64,000 bases of DNA from Acidobacteriota bacterium (GCA_029562975.1 JAKQTR010000041.1:124001-188000), one strand, 5' to 3'. Numbered from the stretch's first letter, positions 48,078 through 60,667 are shown. Notes: generated from the sequence alone by a model not told the origin. Program-made: numbers and translations.

Positions 48078-48196
48078 AAGGGGTCGGGTCTCATTACGCA
48101 CTCGAACCCACGACAGATACAAAAACGTCATTGGTGCTCCTTCTGACGCTTCTGTAATCGTCAACTGCGGCGTTGCCAAATGCGTCCCGACCCCTT
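48078..48196. repeat. Degenerate palindromic element C (GGGGTCGGG family)
   Basis: The ends AAGGGGTCGGG at 48078-48088 and its inverted copy at 48186-48196 are perfect for 11 nt, then the arms diverge with scattered pairing. The end motif is that of elements A and B. The right end touches the tupA stop codon and the left end lies 5 nt before the tupB start codon. Confidence 0.7.
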
Positions 48197-49797
48197 CAGT
48201 AGCGGACGCGGATCTCCGACACCCAATGCGAGTAGCGCGATGCGAACTCGTCAAACCCCACAACCAGTTGGATAAGGCCGTCGCGGCCCGTCATCGGCCG
48301 ACCGTCGCGCTCGTACGCCAGCATCGCGATTCGCCGCGGCGGCGGTACGACGAACACATCGTCGGTGCCCGCCTGATTCGGCCGCGCCAGCCAGCCAAGA
48401 ATCGCCGCCAGATCCGCGTCGGAGAGGCGATCGGCCGTGTAGGCCGTGATGCCCTCGTGCTGTGCGGTGCCGGAGCGGATCATCGCCGTCGTGTCCCCGA
48501 CGGGGTACGTTTCGCCGAGCAGCTTCGGGGCCGGCCGCTTCCCCTCGGGTCGCGTGCCCTCCGCCTTCAGGCCGTGGCACTCGTTGCAGCCCTTGGCCCG
48601 GTACAACCCTTCACCGCGGCTGACCGACCCGAACAGTTCGTGCCACGTGAAGCTCGCCGTCCAGCCGTCGCTGCTGACGACCTCGATCGTTGACGTCGAC
48701 CTGGACTTCGATGCGATCCCGGGGTCCAGGGCCAAGAGCAGATCCGTCAACGACACGCCGGTCCAGGCGTGCCGTCCCAGCCGCCCCTTCTTCACGCCGA
48801 TGTACTCCACGCCGGACAACGTGGTGCTCCTGAGCTTCGCAATCTCCCCGAGCGTGAACGTGCGCGATCGACCGCCGGACTCGACGCGGACGCGGTCTGT
48901 CGCCTTGTACTCGTCCGAGTCGGCGTAGAACAGCGAACGCCCGGCGCTGTCGCGCCCGAACGCGGCAATCCGAGCCTGCGTGGGCTTCGACAGCAGCCAG
49001 TCGGCGAACTGCAGTCCCAGCGCCGCCTTCACGCCCGGGTGCCGCGCCTGGTCGATCACGATCACACTGTACTGATTGCGCAGATCGCGATCCGGATTCT
49101 CATCGCCGGATCCGCCGCCGAAGAGGCGCCGCAGGCTGGGCAGCCTCCCTTGCATCGAGGTCCAGGTGGCGCGGTCGGCGAGGGCGTACGCCTGCTTCTC
49201 GTTCGCGAAGGCGAGGGTCTCGCCCATGCCTTGTCCTACCGAGAGGTACCAGGACGGCCGCTGCGGACCCTCCTCCGCGGGGTCTATGCCCGCCGACTTC
49301 CAGATTGCTCGTTCCTTCGTGTGCGTCCCGGACCTGTCGCCGCGGCTTGCGAATGCCGCTGCCGCCCTGGCAATGGATCTGAAGGCATCTCTGGCGCTCG
49401 ACGCCTTGGCCACACCGGCGGGATCCCCGGTCGGTCCCACGATGACGAAGTCGTTGTACATCACGTCGTCGCGCCTGATGCCGTGGCCTTCCTTCATGAA
49501 CGCAGCTTCCTGCTCGGGCGAATGCACGAGCAGCACATCCGCATCTCCGCGCTTGCCAAGCTCGATCGCCTGGCCCGTTCCGACGGCCACCACGTCCACC
49601 CGGCATCCGCACCGCGCCTGGAAGTCCGGCAGGATGTCCGCGAGCAGTCCGGTGTCCACCGTGCTCGTTGTCGTGGCGAGCCGCAGGACCTTCTGCTGCG
49701 ACGAGGCAGCGACCCGGCCCGGTTCGATTGGACCGGCGGCGACAGCGACGAGCACGGCGGCGGCAGAGCAGGCGACGACGGTTCCGGTGCGCATCAT
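48196..49797 (-). CDS. tupA: TupA-like tungstate-binding protein fused to YedY/SUOX-like domain with inserted cytochrome c
   Basis: The 533-residue exported protein has three parts. (1) A TupA-type solute-binding domain, residues about 40-290, with ATTTSTVDTGLL, VVAVGTGQAIELG, DADVLLVHSPEQE and YNDFVIVGPTGDPA. (2) A SUOX/YedY-like oxidoreductase-molybdopterin-type domain in two pieces: residues about 297-390 (FTLGEIAKL at 314, HAWTGVSLTDLL at 344, SSDGW near 376) and 480-533 (IAMLAYERDGRPM, LIQLVV, HWVSEIRV). (3) Between the pieces a c-type cytochrome, with CNECH at 404-408 and LSDADLAAILGWL near 458. The usual Met ligand is not at its normal place and the cofactor Cys of the YedY domain is not seen. 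Start ATG follows GGAGG with a signal peptide behind it. Confidence 0.8.
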   Translation of the reverse strand: MMRTGTVVACSAAAVLVAVAAGPIEPGRVAASSQQKVLRLATTTSTVDTGLLADILPDFQARCGCRVDVVAVGTGQAIELGKRGDADVLLVHSPEQEAAFMKEGHGIRRDDVMYNDFVIVGPTGDPAGVAKASSARDAFRSIARAAAAFASRGDRSGTHTKERAIWKSAGIDPAEEGPQRPSWYLSVGQGMGETLAFANEKQAYALADRATWTSMQGRLPSLRRLFGGGSGDENPDRDLRNQYSVIVIDQARHPGVKAALGLQFADWLLSKPTQARIAAFGRDSAGRSLFYADSDEYKATDRVRVESGGRSRTFTLGEIAKLRSTTLSGVEYIGVKKGRLGRHAWTGVSLTDLLLALDPGIASKSRSTSTIEVVSSDGWTASFTWHELFGSVSRGEGLYRAKGCNECHGLKAEGTRPEGKRPAPKLLGETYPVGDTTAMIRSGTAQHEGITAYTADRLSDADLAAILGWLARPNQAGTDDVFVVPPPRRIAMLAYERDGRPMTGRDGLIQLVVGFDEFASRYSHWVSEIRVRY

Positions 49798-49962
49798 GTG
49801 ATCGGCCTCCGCTAGAATCGTACTCGGAAGACGGGTGTACCCCAACTGCCCGGCTGTGTGCGTCTCGGGGCTCCGCGGCTGACCCGCCCGCCGTACGGCC
49901 TCTCGCGTGGCCCTGCACCTGGCCCATGGGCCCGCCCACCGCTGCGCCGGTCTGGGCGCGCG

Positions 49963-50772
49963 CTACGGGTTCGTCTCCATCCGGCCCAGACGTTCCTCGA
50001 CCAAGGCAGCCTCGAACTCGGTCGTGTGCTGGACGGCCAGCGCGTAGAACGCGACTCGGTCGACGACCAGGCCGGCTGCGGCGCAGATCGCGGCGGTGCG
50101 CGCTGCTCCTGTTGCCAGGAGGAAGACCGGCAGGGCATCCAGCAGGAAGAATCTCGCGCCGAGCGCCTGGGCCCGGCGGCGCCACCACACATCGGTTCCC
50201 ACGGCCGCAGGCACGCGCATCGCCACGATATCGCGCCACCGTCGCGAAAAAACCAGGGTGTCGACGGCCACGACCAGCAGCGTCTCCGCCGGGATTCCGC
50301 CCGCCGCTGAGGAAGCATGAAGCGTGACGGCGCCAAAGGCCAAGCCGCCGGTGAGCGGCGTCGCGACGGTGAATCCCCGCCACGTGCGCTGTCCGCCGAC
50401 GCGGTAGACGAGGCCGATCGACAGGAGGAATGCCGCGCTGGCCAGGCCGGCGACGGCGGAGACGGCGGCGTTCGGACGGCCGGCCGCTCCGAACAGGGCC
50501 GCGGCGGCGGCAGCGAGCGCCGCGACGATCGCCGCCGCCGCCTCGTTGCTGAGCGCGCTGCGGCCAACCCCGCGTGCGGCCAGGCCCGCGCGGCGCTTCT
50601 GCCCGAGGTGGACCAGCGACACGGCGATGCCGGCACCCATCAGCACCGCGCCAGCTGCCGCGAACCCGGTGCTCTCTCCGGGGGCGCCGACGGCGGCGTC
50701 GGCGGCGACCAGTCCTGCGCCGGCGATGGCGAGGCTCGTGAACGCCACGAGCGGACCATGCCCGTCCTTCAT
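49963..50772 (-). CDS. DmsC-like membrane anchor subunit
   Basis: The 269-residue protein is almost entirely hydrophobic with about eight membrane segments and the GLVYRVGGQRTWRGF motif. This fits DmsC-type anchors that bind menaquinone and hold the iron-sulfur and catalytic subunits. The ATG overlaps the stop of the DmsB-like gene (ATGA). 165 bp separate it from tupA, enough for a separate tupA promoter. No heme ligand pattern is obvious. Confidence 0.85.
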   Translation of the reverse strand: MKDGHGPLVAFTSLAIAGAGLVAADAAVGAPGESTGFAAAGAVLMGAGIAVSLVHLGQKRRAGLAARGVGRSALSNEAAAAIVAALAAAAAALFGAAGRPNAAVSAVAGLASAAFLLSIGLVYRVGGQRTWRGFTVATPLTGGLAFGAVTLHASSAAGGIPAETLLVVAVDTLVFSRRWRDIVAMRVPAAVGTDVWWRRRAQALGARFFLLDALPVFLLATGAARTAAICAAAGLVVDRVAFYALAVQHTTEFEAALVEERLGRMETNP

Positions 50773-51398
50773 CGCGCCATCGCCTCCTGAAGCGCCCGGA
50801 ATAGCTGCTCGCGCCGCGCTCCGGCAGGAGCTCTGAAGCGCAGCGAGGGTCCGCAGCCGGCGGGATCGACGAACCCGGGGACGTCGCGCAGCGCTTCCCC
50901 GCCGGTGTCTCTGCCGGGCGGCGCCAGCTGCAGCGCGCCTGTGGGACAGGCCGTCACGCAGGCCGGAAGCCGGCCGTCATCCAGCCGAGGCGCGCACAGC
51001 GTGCACTTGGAGACGATGCCCCGGTCCCGGTCGTACTGCGGCGCACCGAACGGGCAGGCCATCTCGCAATACCGGCAGCCGAGGCAGCGCTCCGCGTGGT
51101 GGAGCACGACTCCGTCGGCCCGTTTCTCGTACGCGCGCGACGGGCAGCCCGCCAGGCAGGCGGGCTTGTCGCAGTGGTGGCACGCGACGGACAGGAAGTA
51201 GGTCGGCCCGGCCAGCCGGCGGACGAGGTTGACCGGAACCACCCGGCGCCACGGGGCCGTCCCGGTGCGGCCGTTTTCGATGCGGCACGCCAGCACGCAC
51301 GCTCCGCAGCCCACGCACCGGTGCAGGTCGAGCGTGAAACCGGCGCCAGGCGAGCGCGCGCCGCGCCCTGCCGCGCTGCCCGCGTGTTCGCCGCTCAT
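50769..51398 (-). CDS. DmsB-like four-cluster iron-sulfur subunit
   Basis: The 209-residue protein has four cysteine clusters in the order of DmsB/PhsB/NrfC: CVGCGACVLAC, CHHCDKPACLAGCP, CLGCRYCEMACP and CTLC...ACVTACP. It passes electrons between the quinone-binding anchor and the catalytic subunit. The ATG overlaps the stop of the oxidoreductase gene. Longer in-frame sequence upstream is not conserved-looking and is antisense-type noise. Confidence 0.9.
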   Translation of the reverse strand: MSGEHAGSAAGRGARSPGAGFTLDLHRCVGCGACVLACRIENGRTGTAPWRRVVPVNLVRRLAGPTYFLSVACHHCDKPACLAGCPSRAYEKRADGVVLHHAERCLGCRYCEMACPFGAPQYDRDRGIVSKCTLCAPRLDDGRLPACVTACPTGALQLAPPGRDTGGEALRDVPGFVDPAGCGPSLRFRAPAGARREQLFRALQEAMAR

Positions 51399-53407
51399 AC
51401 GGGAGCCACCTCGACCAGGCACTCGTAGAACGTTGCGCCGTGGTTCATGTCCGTGACGCCCTCCGCCACGAGCGCGTTCACGTCGGGGTCGCCCTCGTGG
51501 CAGCGGCCCTCGAGCACGTGGACGACGCCGGGCCTGATCCCCGGTGTCAGGCGCGCGCGAAGCTCGATTCGCCCGCGTTCGTTCCAGACCGCGACGCGTG
51601 CGCCATCCTGCACGCCTCTCGGCCCGGCATCGTCCGGATGAATGTCGAGCGCGTGCGGCCGCTCGACGCCGCGGACCCACGCGAGGCTGCCGAACTGAGA
51701 ATGAATGCGCTCGCGCGTCTTGCACGAGAGCAGCTGCAGCGGGAAGCGCGATCGCAGCGGAGACTCGGAACCCTCGCCAAGCGCCACGTACCCCGGAATC
51801 CGATCGACGCCCCAGCGCTCCGCCGCCTGGTCCGAGGCGAATTCAATCTTGCCCGACGGCGTCGGAAATCGGCGGTCAGCGAAGGCCACGTCCCCGAGGC
51901 CGGACAAGTCCATCGGCCGCTTCTTCAGTTCGTCCAGTCGCGCTTCCGACGGCTCCGGCAGGAGGCCTCGCAGGAAAGCTTCGCGATCCCCGGGGAACCA
52001 GCTCGTGTCCAGGCCGAGCCGCTGGCTGAGAGCCCTCCAGATCTCGGTCTCCGGCCTGACGGTGCCCGGGGGCTCGACGATTCTGGCGCGCCACTGGAGG
52101 TACGGATGCCAGTACGCCGTGACGAGATCCTCCTCCTCGAAGAGCGTCTTCGCCGGCAGCACGAAGTGGGCGAGTTCGGCCGTCGGCGTCATGAACTGGT
52201 CGACCACGACGACAAGGTCCAGCGCCTCGAGGGCGCGGCGAAGGCGCGGCGCCGCCGGGTTCTGCGAGCCGGGGTTCGCGCGTTCGATCCATGCGGCGCG
52301 GATCGGCGGAGCGTCGAGCGTCTCGAGGCTGGCGGCCAGCCGCGACACCGGGACCGAGCGGCGCGCGGGCGGTTCGGGGGGCAGCGGCAGAGGACGCAGG
52401 CAGTGGCTGGCGAGGTTGGCGTACTGCCAGCCTCCCCCCGGCACGCCCACGTTGCCCGTCAGGGCCGGGAGCAGGGCGACGGCTCTCATGGCCTGGCCCG
52501 CGTGATGGTGCCGCTGCAGGCCGAACCCCGCGATGAGGAGCGCCGGCTTGACGCGGCCGTACTCGAGGGCCAGTTCGCGCACGGTGCTCGCCCCGACGCC
52601 CGTGATCTCCGCCACGCGCTGAACGGGATAATCGGCCAGCCTGGCCCTGTACTGCGCGAAACCGTGCGCGTGCGCCCGGAGCATCGCCGCATCCTCCAGC
52701 CCTTCGTCCACGACGATGCGGGCGATGCCCAGCGCGAGCGCAGCGTCCGTGCCCGGCTTTGGCTGCACGTGCAGGTCCGCGGCGTCGGTTGAGTCCGTGC
52801 GCCTCGGATCGATTACGACGAGCCTGGCCCCGCGTGACTGGGCGTCGAGAATGAGCCTCCATTGGTGGACGTTCGTCTCGGCGGGGTTGTGCCCCCAGAC
52901 GACGACGAGGCGGCTTTCAACAGTCAGCCGCGGATGGTTGTGCAGGTTGGCGCCGTAGGTCAGGCGCGTGGCTTCGAGGCCCGCCGGCCAGCAGAGATCG
53001 CCGTGCGTGCGGGTGCAGCCGCCGAACTGGCGCCAGAACGCCTCCGCCAGTCCCCCGAGCGCGCCGTGTGAGCCCGAGCCTTCATAGTAGAGCGCCGCAA
53101 GCGGTCCCGATTCGTCCCGAAGGCGAACCAGTCGTCGGGCGATTTCCTCGAGCGCCTCGTCCCAGCCCACCGGTTCGAAGCCGCGTCCGTCCCGCCTGCG
53201 GCGCAGCGGCGCCAGCAGGCGCGCCGGATCAGACTGCCGCTGGGCGTAGGCGAGTCCTTTGAGGCAGACGCGGCCGCCAGTTGCCGGGTTCTCGGGATCC
53301 CCCTCGATGGCGACGATGCGGTCCCGTTCGTCGAGCGAGACGAGCATCCCGCATGTGCAGTAGCAGTTGCGCGGGCAGACGGTCCGGATGGTCCGCGTGG
53401 CTGGCAC
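51395..53407 (-). CDS. Molybdopterin/tungstopterin oxidoreductase catalytic subunit (DMSO reductase family)
   Basis: The 670-residue protein starts with the 4Fe-4S motif VCPRNCYCTCGMLV (C11, C15, C19) and the fourth Cys C48 in VCLKG. Molybdopterin-binding blocks follow: VVVWGHNPAETNVHQW, LVVIDPRRT, LTGNVGVPGGGW, and NHGATFYECL at the end. A candidate metal ligand is C139 in GDLCWPAGLEATRLTYG. There is no Tat signal, so the enzyme appears cytoplasmic unless exported by a partner. Substrate is unknown (polysulfide, thiosulfate, tetrathionate, nitrate or DMSO are options). The neighbouring tungstate transporter suggests tungsten. Start GTG lies 7 nt behind TACACT, again leaderless-like. Confidence 0.88.
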   Translation of the reverse strand: MPATRTIRTVCPRNCYCTCGMLVSLDERDRIVAIEGDPENPATGGRVCLKGLAYAQRQSDPARLLAPLRRRRDGRGFEPVGWDEALEEIARRLVRLRDESGPLAALYYEGSGSHGALGGLAEAFWRQFGGCTRTHGDLCWPAGLEATRLTYGANLHNHPRLTVESRLVVVWGHNPAETNVHQWRLILDAQSRGARLVVIDPRRTDSTDAADLHVQPKPGTDAALALGIARIVVDEGLEDAAMLRAHAHGFAQYRARLADYPVQRVAEITGVGASTVRELALEYGRVKPALLIAGFGLQRHHHAGQAMRAVALLPALTGNVGVPGGGWQYANLASHCLRPLPLPPEPPARRSVPVSRLAASLETLDAPPIRAAWIERANPGSQNPAAPRLRRALEALDLVVVVDQFMTPTAELAHFVLPAKTLFEEEDLVTAYWHPYLQWRARIVEPPGTVRPETEIWRALSQRLGLDTSWFPGDREAFLRGLLPEPSEARLDELKKRPMDLSGLGDVAFADRRFPTPSGKIEFASDQAAERWGVDRIPGYVALGEGSESPLRSRFPLQLLSCKTRERIHSQFGSLAWVRGVERPHALDIHPDDAGPRGVQDGARVAVWNERGRIELRARLTPGIRPGVVHVLEGRCHEGDPDVNALVAEGVTDMNHGATFYECLVEVAPV

Positions 53408-53414
53408 GGCCGGG

Positions 53415-53420
53415 AGTGTA
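53415..53420 (-). promoter_or_regulatory. Predicted -10 element, leaderless start of the oxidoreductase operon
   Basis: TACACT on the minus strand, 7 nt before the GTG. No Shine-Dalgarno in the gap. Confidence 0.4.
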
Positions 53421-53628
53421 GCTGAATACCCGCCGGAAACGCGAGTGGGGGTCGGCCTCGTGTCAACGCACGCTGGGCGTGTCCGATTCTTCGCGTGGTG
53501 GACACAGCCTCTTGCGTCTGGACAGTCCCGCAGCCGCTACGCCGACTCTTCATCGGCTGCGAGGCCTTGTGCCCTTGGCCGCTGGATGGGCGTTGCCGCC
53601 ACGGGCGGCCGAATGGCGGGCGGCGGGT

Positions 53629-53853
53629 TCAGGCGGTGAGTCGGCGCGAGAGCAGGCCGTCGGGTGGAACGCCGGCGACGGCCGACCAGCGGCGGAAGCG
53701 CACGTCGCCTGCCAGGAACTGCTCGGCGTCGCGGCGGATTCTCTCGGGGACCGTCGGATCGAGCGCGTCGCAGAGGGCCTGCTTGATGACGGCGCACGCG
53801 AGGGTCTTGACCGCCATCTCGGAGACGGAAGCGCATTCGACGTCTGCGGACAT
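53629..53853 (-). CDS. Small hypothetical protein
   Basis: The 74-residue product has the pattern AVKTLACAVIKQALCDAL...RRDAEQFLAGDVRFRRWSAVAGVPPD. This resembles small, phage- or defence-associated helical proteins of the form A...WL..D...F...C...G.DP, in which a short helix is followed by a helix-turn-helix-like end. The ATG is preceded by GAGGTGG. An in-frame longer start is possible. No function can be assigned. Confidence 0.45.
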   Translation of the reverse strand: MSADVECASVSEMAVKTLACAVIKQALCDALDPTVPERIRRDAEQFLAGDVRFRRWSAVAGVPPDGLLSRRLTA

Positions 53854-54168
53854 GGCCACCTCGATGCCAACCAAGCACGCCGCCGTCTGGAGAGGCGGAG
53901 ACGGCGGTGCCTGCCTCGGCACTCGTCGTAGCAGCAAGTTCGATGCCTGCCGCCGGGACGTGCAGCCGCGTGCAACATCGAGTGCGGCCGTGACGCCGTC
54001 CGTCAACCCCACGACGCTGAACGTCCCGGTTGTCAATGGCTTGGCGTCGAGCGTTCTGCCCGGGCGCAGCGGCGTCCGCACCGGGGGGCCGCCGGCGGAC
54101 GCACGGGCGATCGAGAAAGCTGCACCGCGCGGTCCGACACAGCGTGCAGCCGCTGCGACACTGGAGGT
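53854..54168. other. About 315 bases without a confident gene
   Basis: No motif, RNA gene or promoter-like hexamer near a start was found. It ends at palindromic element E. Confidence 0.4.
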
Positions 54169-54221
54169 GGGGTCAGATCCCAAGAAGCGTGCCAGTGGCA
54201 CGCTTCTTGGGATCTGACCCC
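54169..54221. repeat. Perfect palindromic element E (GGGGTCAGATCC family)
   Basis: Arms of 26 nt at 54169-54194 and 54196-54221 are perfect inverted copies around one G. The outer sequence GGGGTCAGATCC is shared with element D; the rest differs. The stop of the helical-protein gene is 12 nt away, so it may terminate that transcript. Confidence 0.92.
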
Positions 54222-54232
54222 GTTGGTCGCTG

Positions 54233-54958
54233 CTAGAAAACCCGCTCGAGGTTCTCGTATTCAGCGTGCATCTGCTCGATGGCGGCCCGCACCTTCACCT
54301 CGTCTCGTCCAGCCACGGCCGCGACAAGATCGTCAACCGCCTTGCTGAGGCGCGCGCGCTGCAGGCTGAAGGCGTCGGCCTTGGCGCTCAGGCGCGCGGG
54401 GAGGACGGCCGTGTTCAGCGCATCCATCTTCAGCTTCAGGATGCCGACCGACTCACTGACCTTCGCCATCTGGAAGGGACTCAACTGATGGTGATACAGG
54501 ACATAGAGGGCGGCGTGGAACTCCTCCATCTCCTTGAGGACAGGGCGGACGATCTTCACGAGCCCCTCGTACTCCGCGTGGACCTTCTCGGCGGCCTTGA
54601 ACAGCGCCTCGTGGTCGCCGGAGCCGACGGCCGCCTTGTAAGAGGCAACGGCGGCCTTCAGATCGGTGACCTTCGCCAGCCACGCGGCCTGCTTGTCGCG
54701 GAGGATGCCGGGCAGCACGGCGTTGGCGACCGCAGCCGCGTGCCGCTCGATGTCAGGAAGCAGCGCAGCCATGGCTTTCGCGTCCTTGGCCGGCCAGGCC
54801 TCGTGCCAGAGCGGCCTGATGACATCGTGCATCGCCTCGAGTTCGGGGACTGCCGCTTTCAAGTCCTCGGCTTTCGGCGCCTGAGCGGCGGCTGGGAGCG
54901 CCAGGAATGCCGAGAAGGCCACAGCTCCGGCTACGGTCACAGCGCGTGAACGGCGCAT
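54233..54958 (-). CDS. Exported helical protein with internal duplication
   Basis: The 241-residue protein has a signal peptide (1-26) followed by two similar all-helical halves. Each half ends with the same HAEYE(G/N)L signature near residues 133 and 233, and each contains a helix with VLPGIL or VLPARL. The repeated helices suggest two four-helix bundles, as in cytochrome c'-like or DUF-type periplasmic proteins, but no CxxCH heme motif is present. The ATG is preceded by GGAGGA. Function is unknown. Confidence 0.8.
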   Translation of the reverse strand: MRRSRAVTVAGAVAFSAFLALPAAAQAPKAEDLKAAVPELEAMHDVIRPLWHEAWPAKDAKAMAALLPDIERHAAAVANAVLPGILRDKQAAWLAKVTDLKAAVASYKAAVGSGDHEALFKAAEKVHAEYEGLVKIVRPVLKEMEEFHAALYVLYHHQLSPFQMAKVSESVGILKLKMDALNTAVLPARLSAKADAFSLQRARLSKAVDDLVAAVAGRDEVKVRAAIEQMHAEYENLERVF

Positions 54959-55066
54959 CGAGCATCCTCCAGGACAGGGTGTCTGGGAATGGTAACATGC
55001 GGCGGGACCGCGCCGGTTCCCGGCGCACGCCGCCGGGGCGCGGAGCGCGGGCCGAGGAGGCGAACC

Positions 55067-56812
55067 GTGTCCAGCCGCACCTGCCGCTCCGTGGTTCTGC
55101 TGCTCGTCACCGGCCTGGTTTCCGCGCTCGCGGCGGCCTGCCGGCCGGCCGCGCCGGCGCCGCCTCGTCCGGAGCCCGCGTCGCTCGTGATTCGAAACGG
55201 CCGCATCGTGACGGTGGACCCGGCTCGGCCCGAGGCCCAGGCCATGGCCATCCGCGGCGAGACCATCGCGGCCCTTGGCAGCGAGGCTGAAATCGCGCCG
55301 TTCGTGGGTCCGGCCACGACGCTGATCGATCTAAAGGGCGCCCTGGCCGTGCCGGGCTTCATCGACAGCCACGCCCACTTCAACGGGATCGGCCAGTCGA
55401 AGCTCGGCCTGGATCTCATGGCCGCGACGAGCTGGGACGAGATCCTCGCCATGGTGGCCGACGCCGCCAAGCACGCGCAGCCCGGCGAGTGGATCCTCGG
55501 CCGCGGCTGGCATCAGGAGAAGTGGACGGCGCGCCCGGACCCGAACGTGGAGGGGTTCCCCACGCACGCCTCGCTCGACCGGGTCTCGCCCGACAACCCC
55601 GTGTTCCTGACGCATGCGAGCGGGCACGCCAGCATCGCGAACGCCCGGGCGATGGCCCTGGCCGGCGTGACGCGCGCGACGGCGAGCCCGCCGGGCGGGG
55701 ACATCCTGAAGGACGGTTCCGGCGAGCCTGCCGGGGTCTTTCGCGAAGCAGCCTCCGGGCTCATCAGCCGGGCCCGCGACGCGGCGCGGGCGAAGATGAC
55801 GCCGGACGAGCTGGAGGCCGAAGCGCTCGAGATCATCCGCCTGGCGGACCGCGAGTGCCTGTCGAAGGGCATCACCACGCTGCACACGGCGGGCGAGTCG
55901 TTCGCGACGATCGATCGTTTCAAGCGCGTCATCGACGGCGGCGGACTGGGCATCAGGCTGTATGCGATGGTGGGGGAGCCGAACGCCCGCATGAAGGACG
56001 CGCTGGCGGCCTACCGGGTGATTGGCTACGGCCGCGGGCACCTGACGGTGAGGGCCGTGAAGCGGTTCATGGACGGCGCGCTGGGCTCCCGGGGCGCCTG
56101 GCTGCTCGAGCCGTACGCGGACCTGCCTGGCGCGACGGGGCTGAACAGCACGCCGCCGGCCGAGTTGCGCGAGTCGGCGGAGCTGGCCATCGCCAACGGC
56201 TACCAGCTCTGCATCCACGCCATCGGCGACCGCGCGAACCGCGAGGTGCTGAACCTGTACGAAGAGACGCTCAGGGCCCATCCGGAGGCGAGGGACGTGC
56301 GCTGGCGCGTCGAGCACGCGCAGCATCTGCACCCGTCGGACATTCCGCGGTTCGGGACGCTCGGCGTCCTCGCCGCCATGCAGGGCATCCACTGCACGTC
56401 GGACGCGCCGTACGTCCTGGCGCGCCTCGGCCCGCAGCGGGCGGAGGAGGGCGCGTACGTCTGGCAGAAGCTGATGCGGTCTGGCGCCACCATTGCGAAT
56501 GGCACCGACGCTCCCGTGGAGGCCGTCGATCCGCTGCCGAGCTACTTCGCCACGGTCACGCGGCAGCTGAAGGACGGGTCGGTGTTCTTCGGCTCCCAGA
56601 AGATGTCCCGGCTGGAGGGCCTGAAGTCCTACACGATCAACGGGGCCTACGCCGGGTTCGAGGAGGGAGTCAAAGGGTCGCTCACCCCCGGCAAGCTTGC
56701 CGACGTGACGATCCTGTCGAAGGACATCCTCGCGGTGCCGGACGGCGAGATCCTGTCTGCGAAGGTGCTCTACACCATCGTCGGCGGCCAGGTGCTCTAT
56801 GCGGCGCAGTAG
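55067..56812 (+). CDS. Amidohydrolase family 3 protein (YtcJ-like), lipoprotein-like
   Basis: The 581-residue protein has an N-terminal lipobox-type signal (LAAAC). The metal-dependent amidohydrolase fold follows with DSHAHF (HxH motif), EYxH-type segments and the C-terminal GTDAPVEAVDP. It should hydrolyse C-N bonds of an exported substrate. I chose the GTG at 55067 because GAGGAGG lies 6 nt upstream; an earlier in-frame ATG would prepend an Arg-rich stretch. It is convergent with metH, with 14 nt between stops. Confidence 0.88.
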   Translation: MSSRTCRSVVLLLVTGLVSALAAACRPAAPAPPRPEPASLVIRNGRIVTVDPARPEAQAMAIRGETIAALGSEAEIAPFVGPATTLIDLKGALAVPGFIDSHAHFNGIGQSKLGLDLMAATSWDEILAMVADAAKHAQPGEWILGRGWHQEKWTARPDPNVEGFPTHASLDRVSPDNPVFLTHASGHASIANARAMALAGVTRATASPPGGDILKDGSGEPAGVFREAASGLISRARDAARAKMTPDELEAEALEIIRLADRECLSKGITTLHTAGESFATIDRFKRVIDGGGLGIRLYAMVGEPNARMKDALAAYRVIGYGRGHLTVRAVKRFMDGALGSRGAWLLEPYADLPGATGLNSTPPAELRESAELAIANGYQLCIHAIGDRANREVLNLYEETLRAHPEARDVRWRVEHAQHLHPSDIPRFGTLGVLAAMQGIHCTSDAPYVLARLGPQRAEEGAYVWQKLMRSGATIANGTDAPVEAVDPLPSYFATVTRQLKDGSVFFGSQKMSRLEGLKSYTINGAYAGFEEGVKGSLTPGKLADVTILSKDILAVPDGEILSAKVLYTIVGGQVLYAAQ

Positions 56813-56826
56813 GCGGCCGCGCGAGG

Positions 56827-60597
<3,771 letters not shown>

Positions 60598-60603
60598 CCG
60601 GAG

Positions 60604-60609
60604 ATCATA
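60604..60609 (-). promoter_or_regulatory. Predicted extended -10 element, leaderless start of metH
   Basis: TGCTATGAT on the minus strand, hexamer 6 nt before the GTG. Extended -10 (TG one base upstream). Confidence 0.45.
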
Positions 60610-60667
60610 GCAGGGGGACGGCAGCGGCGGGGGCGCCACCGGCGCCCGGCGCGGCCCGAACCCGGGC

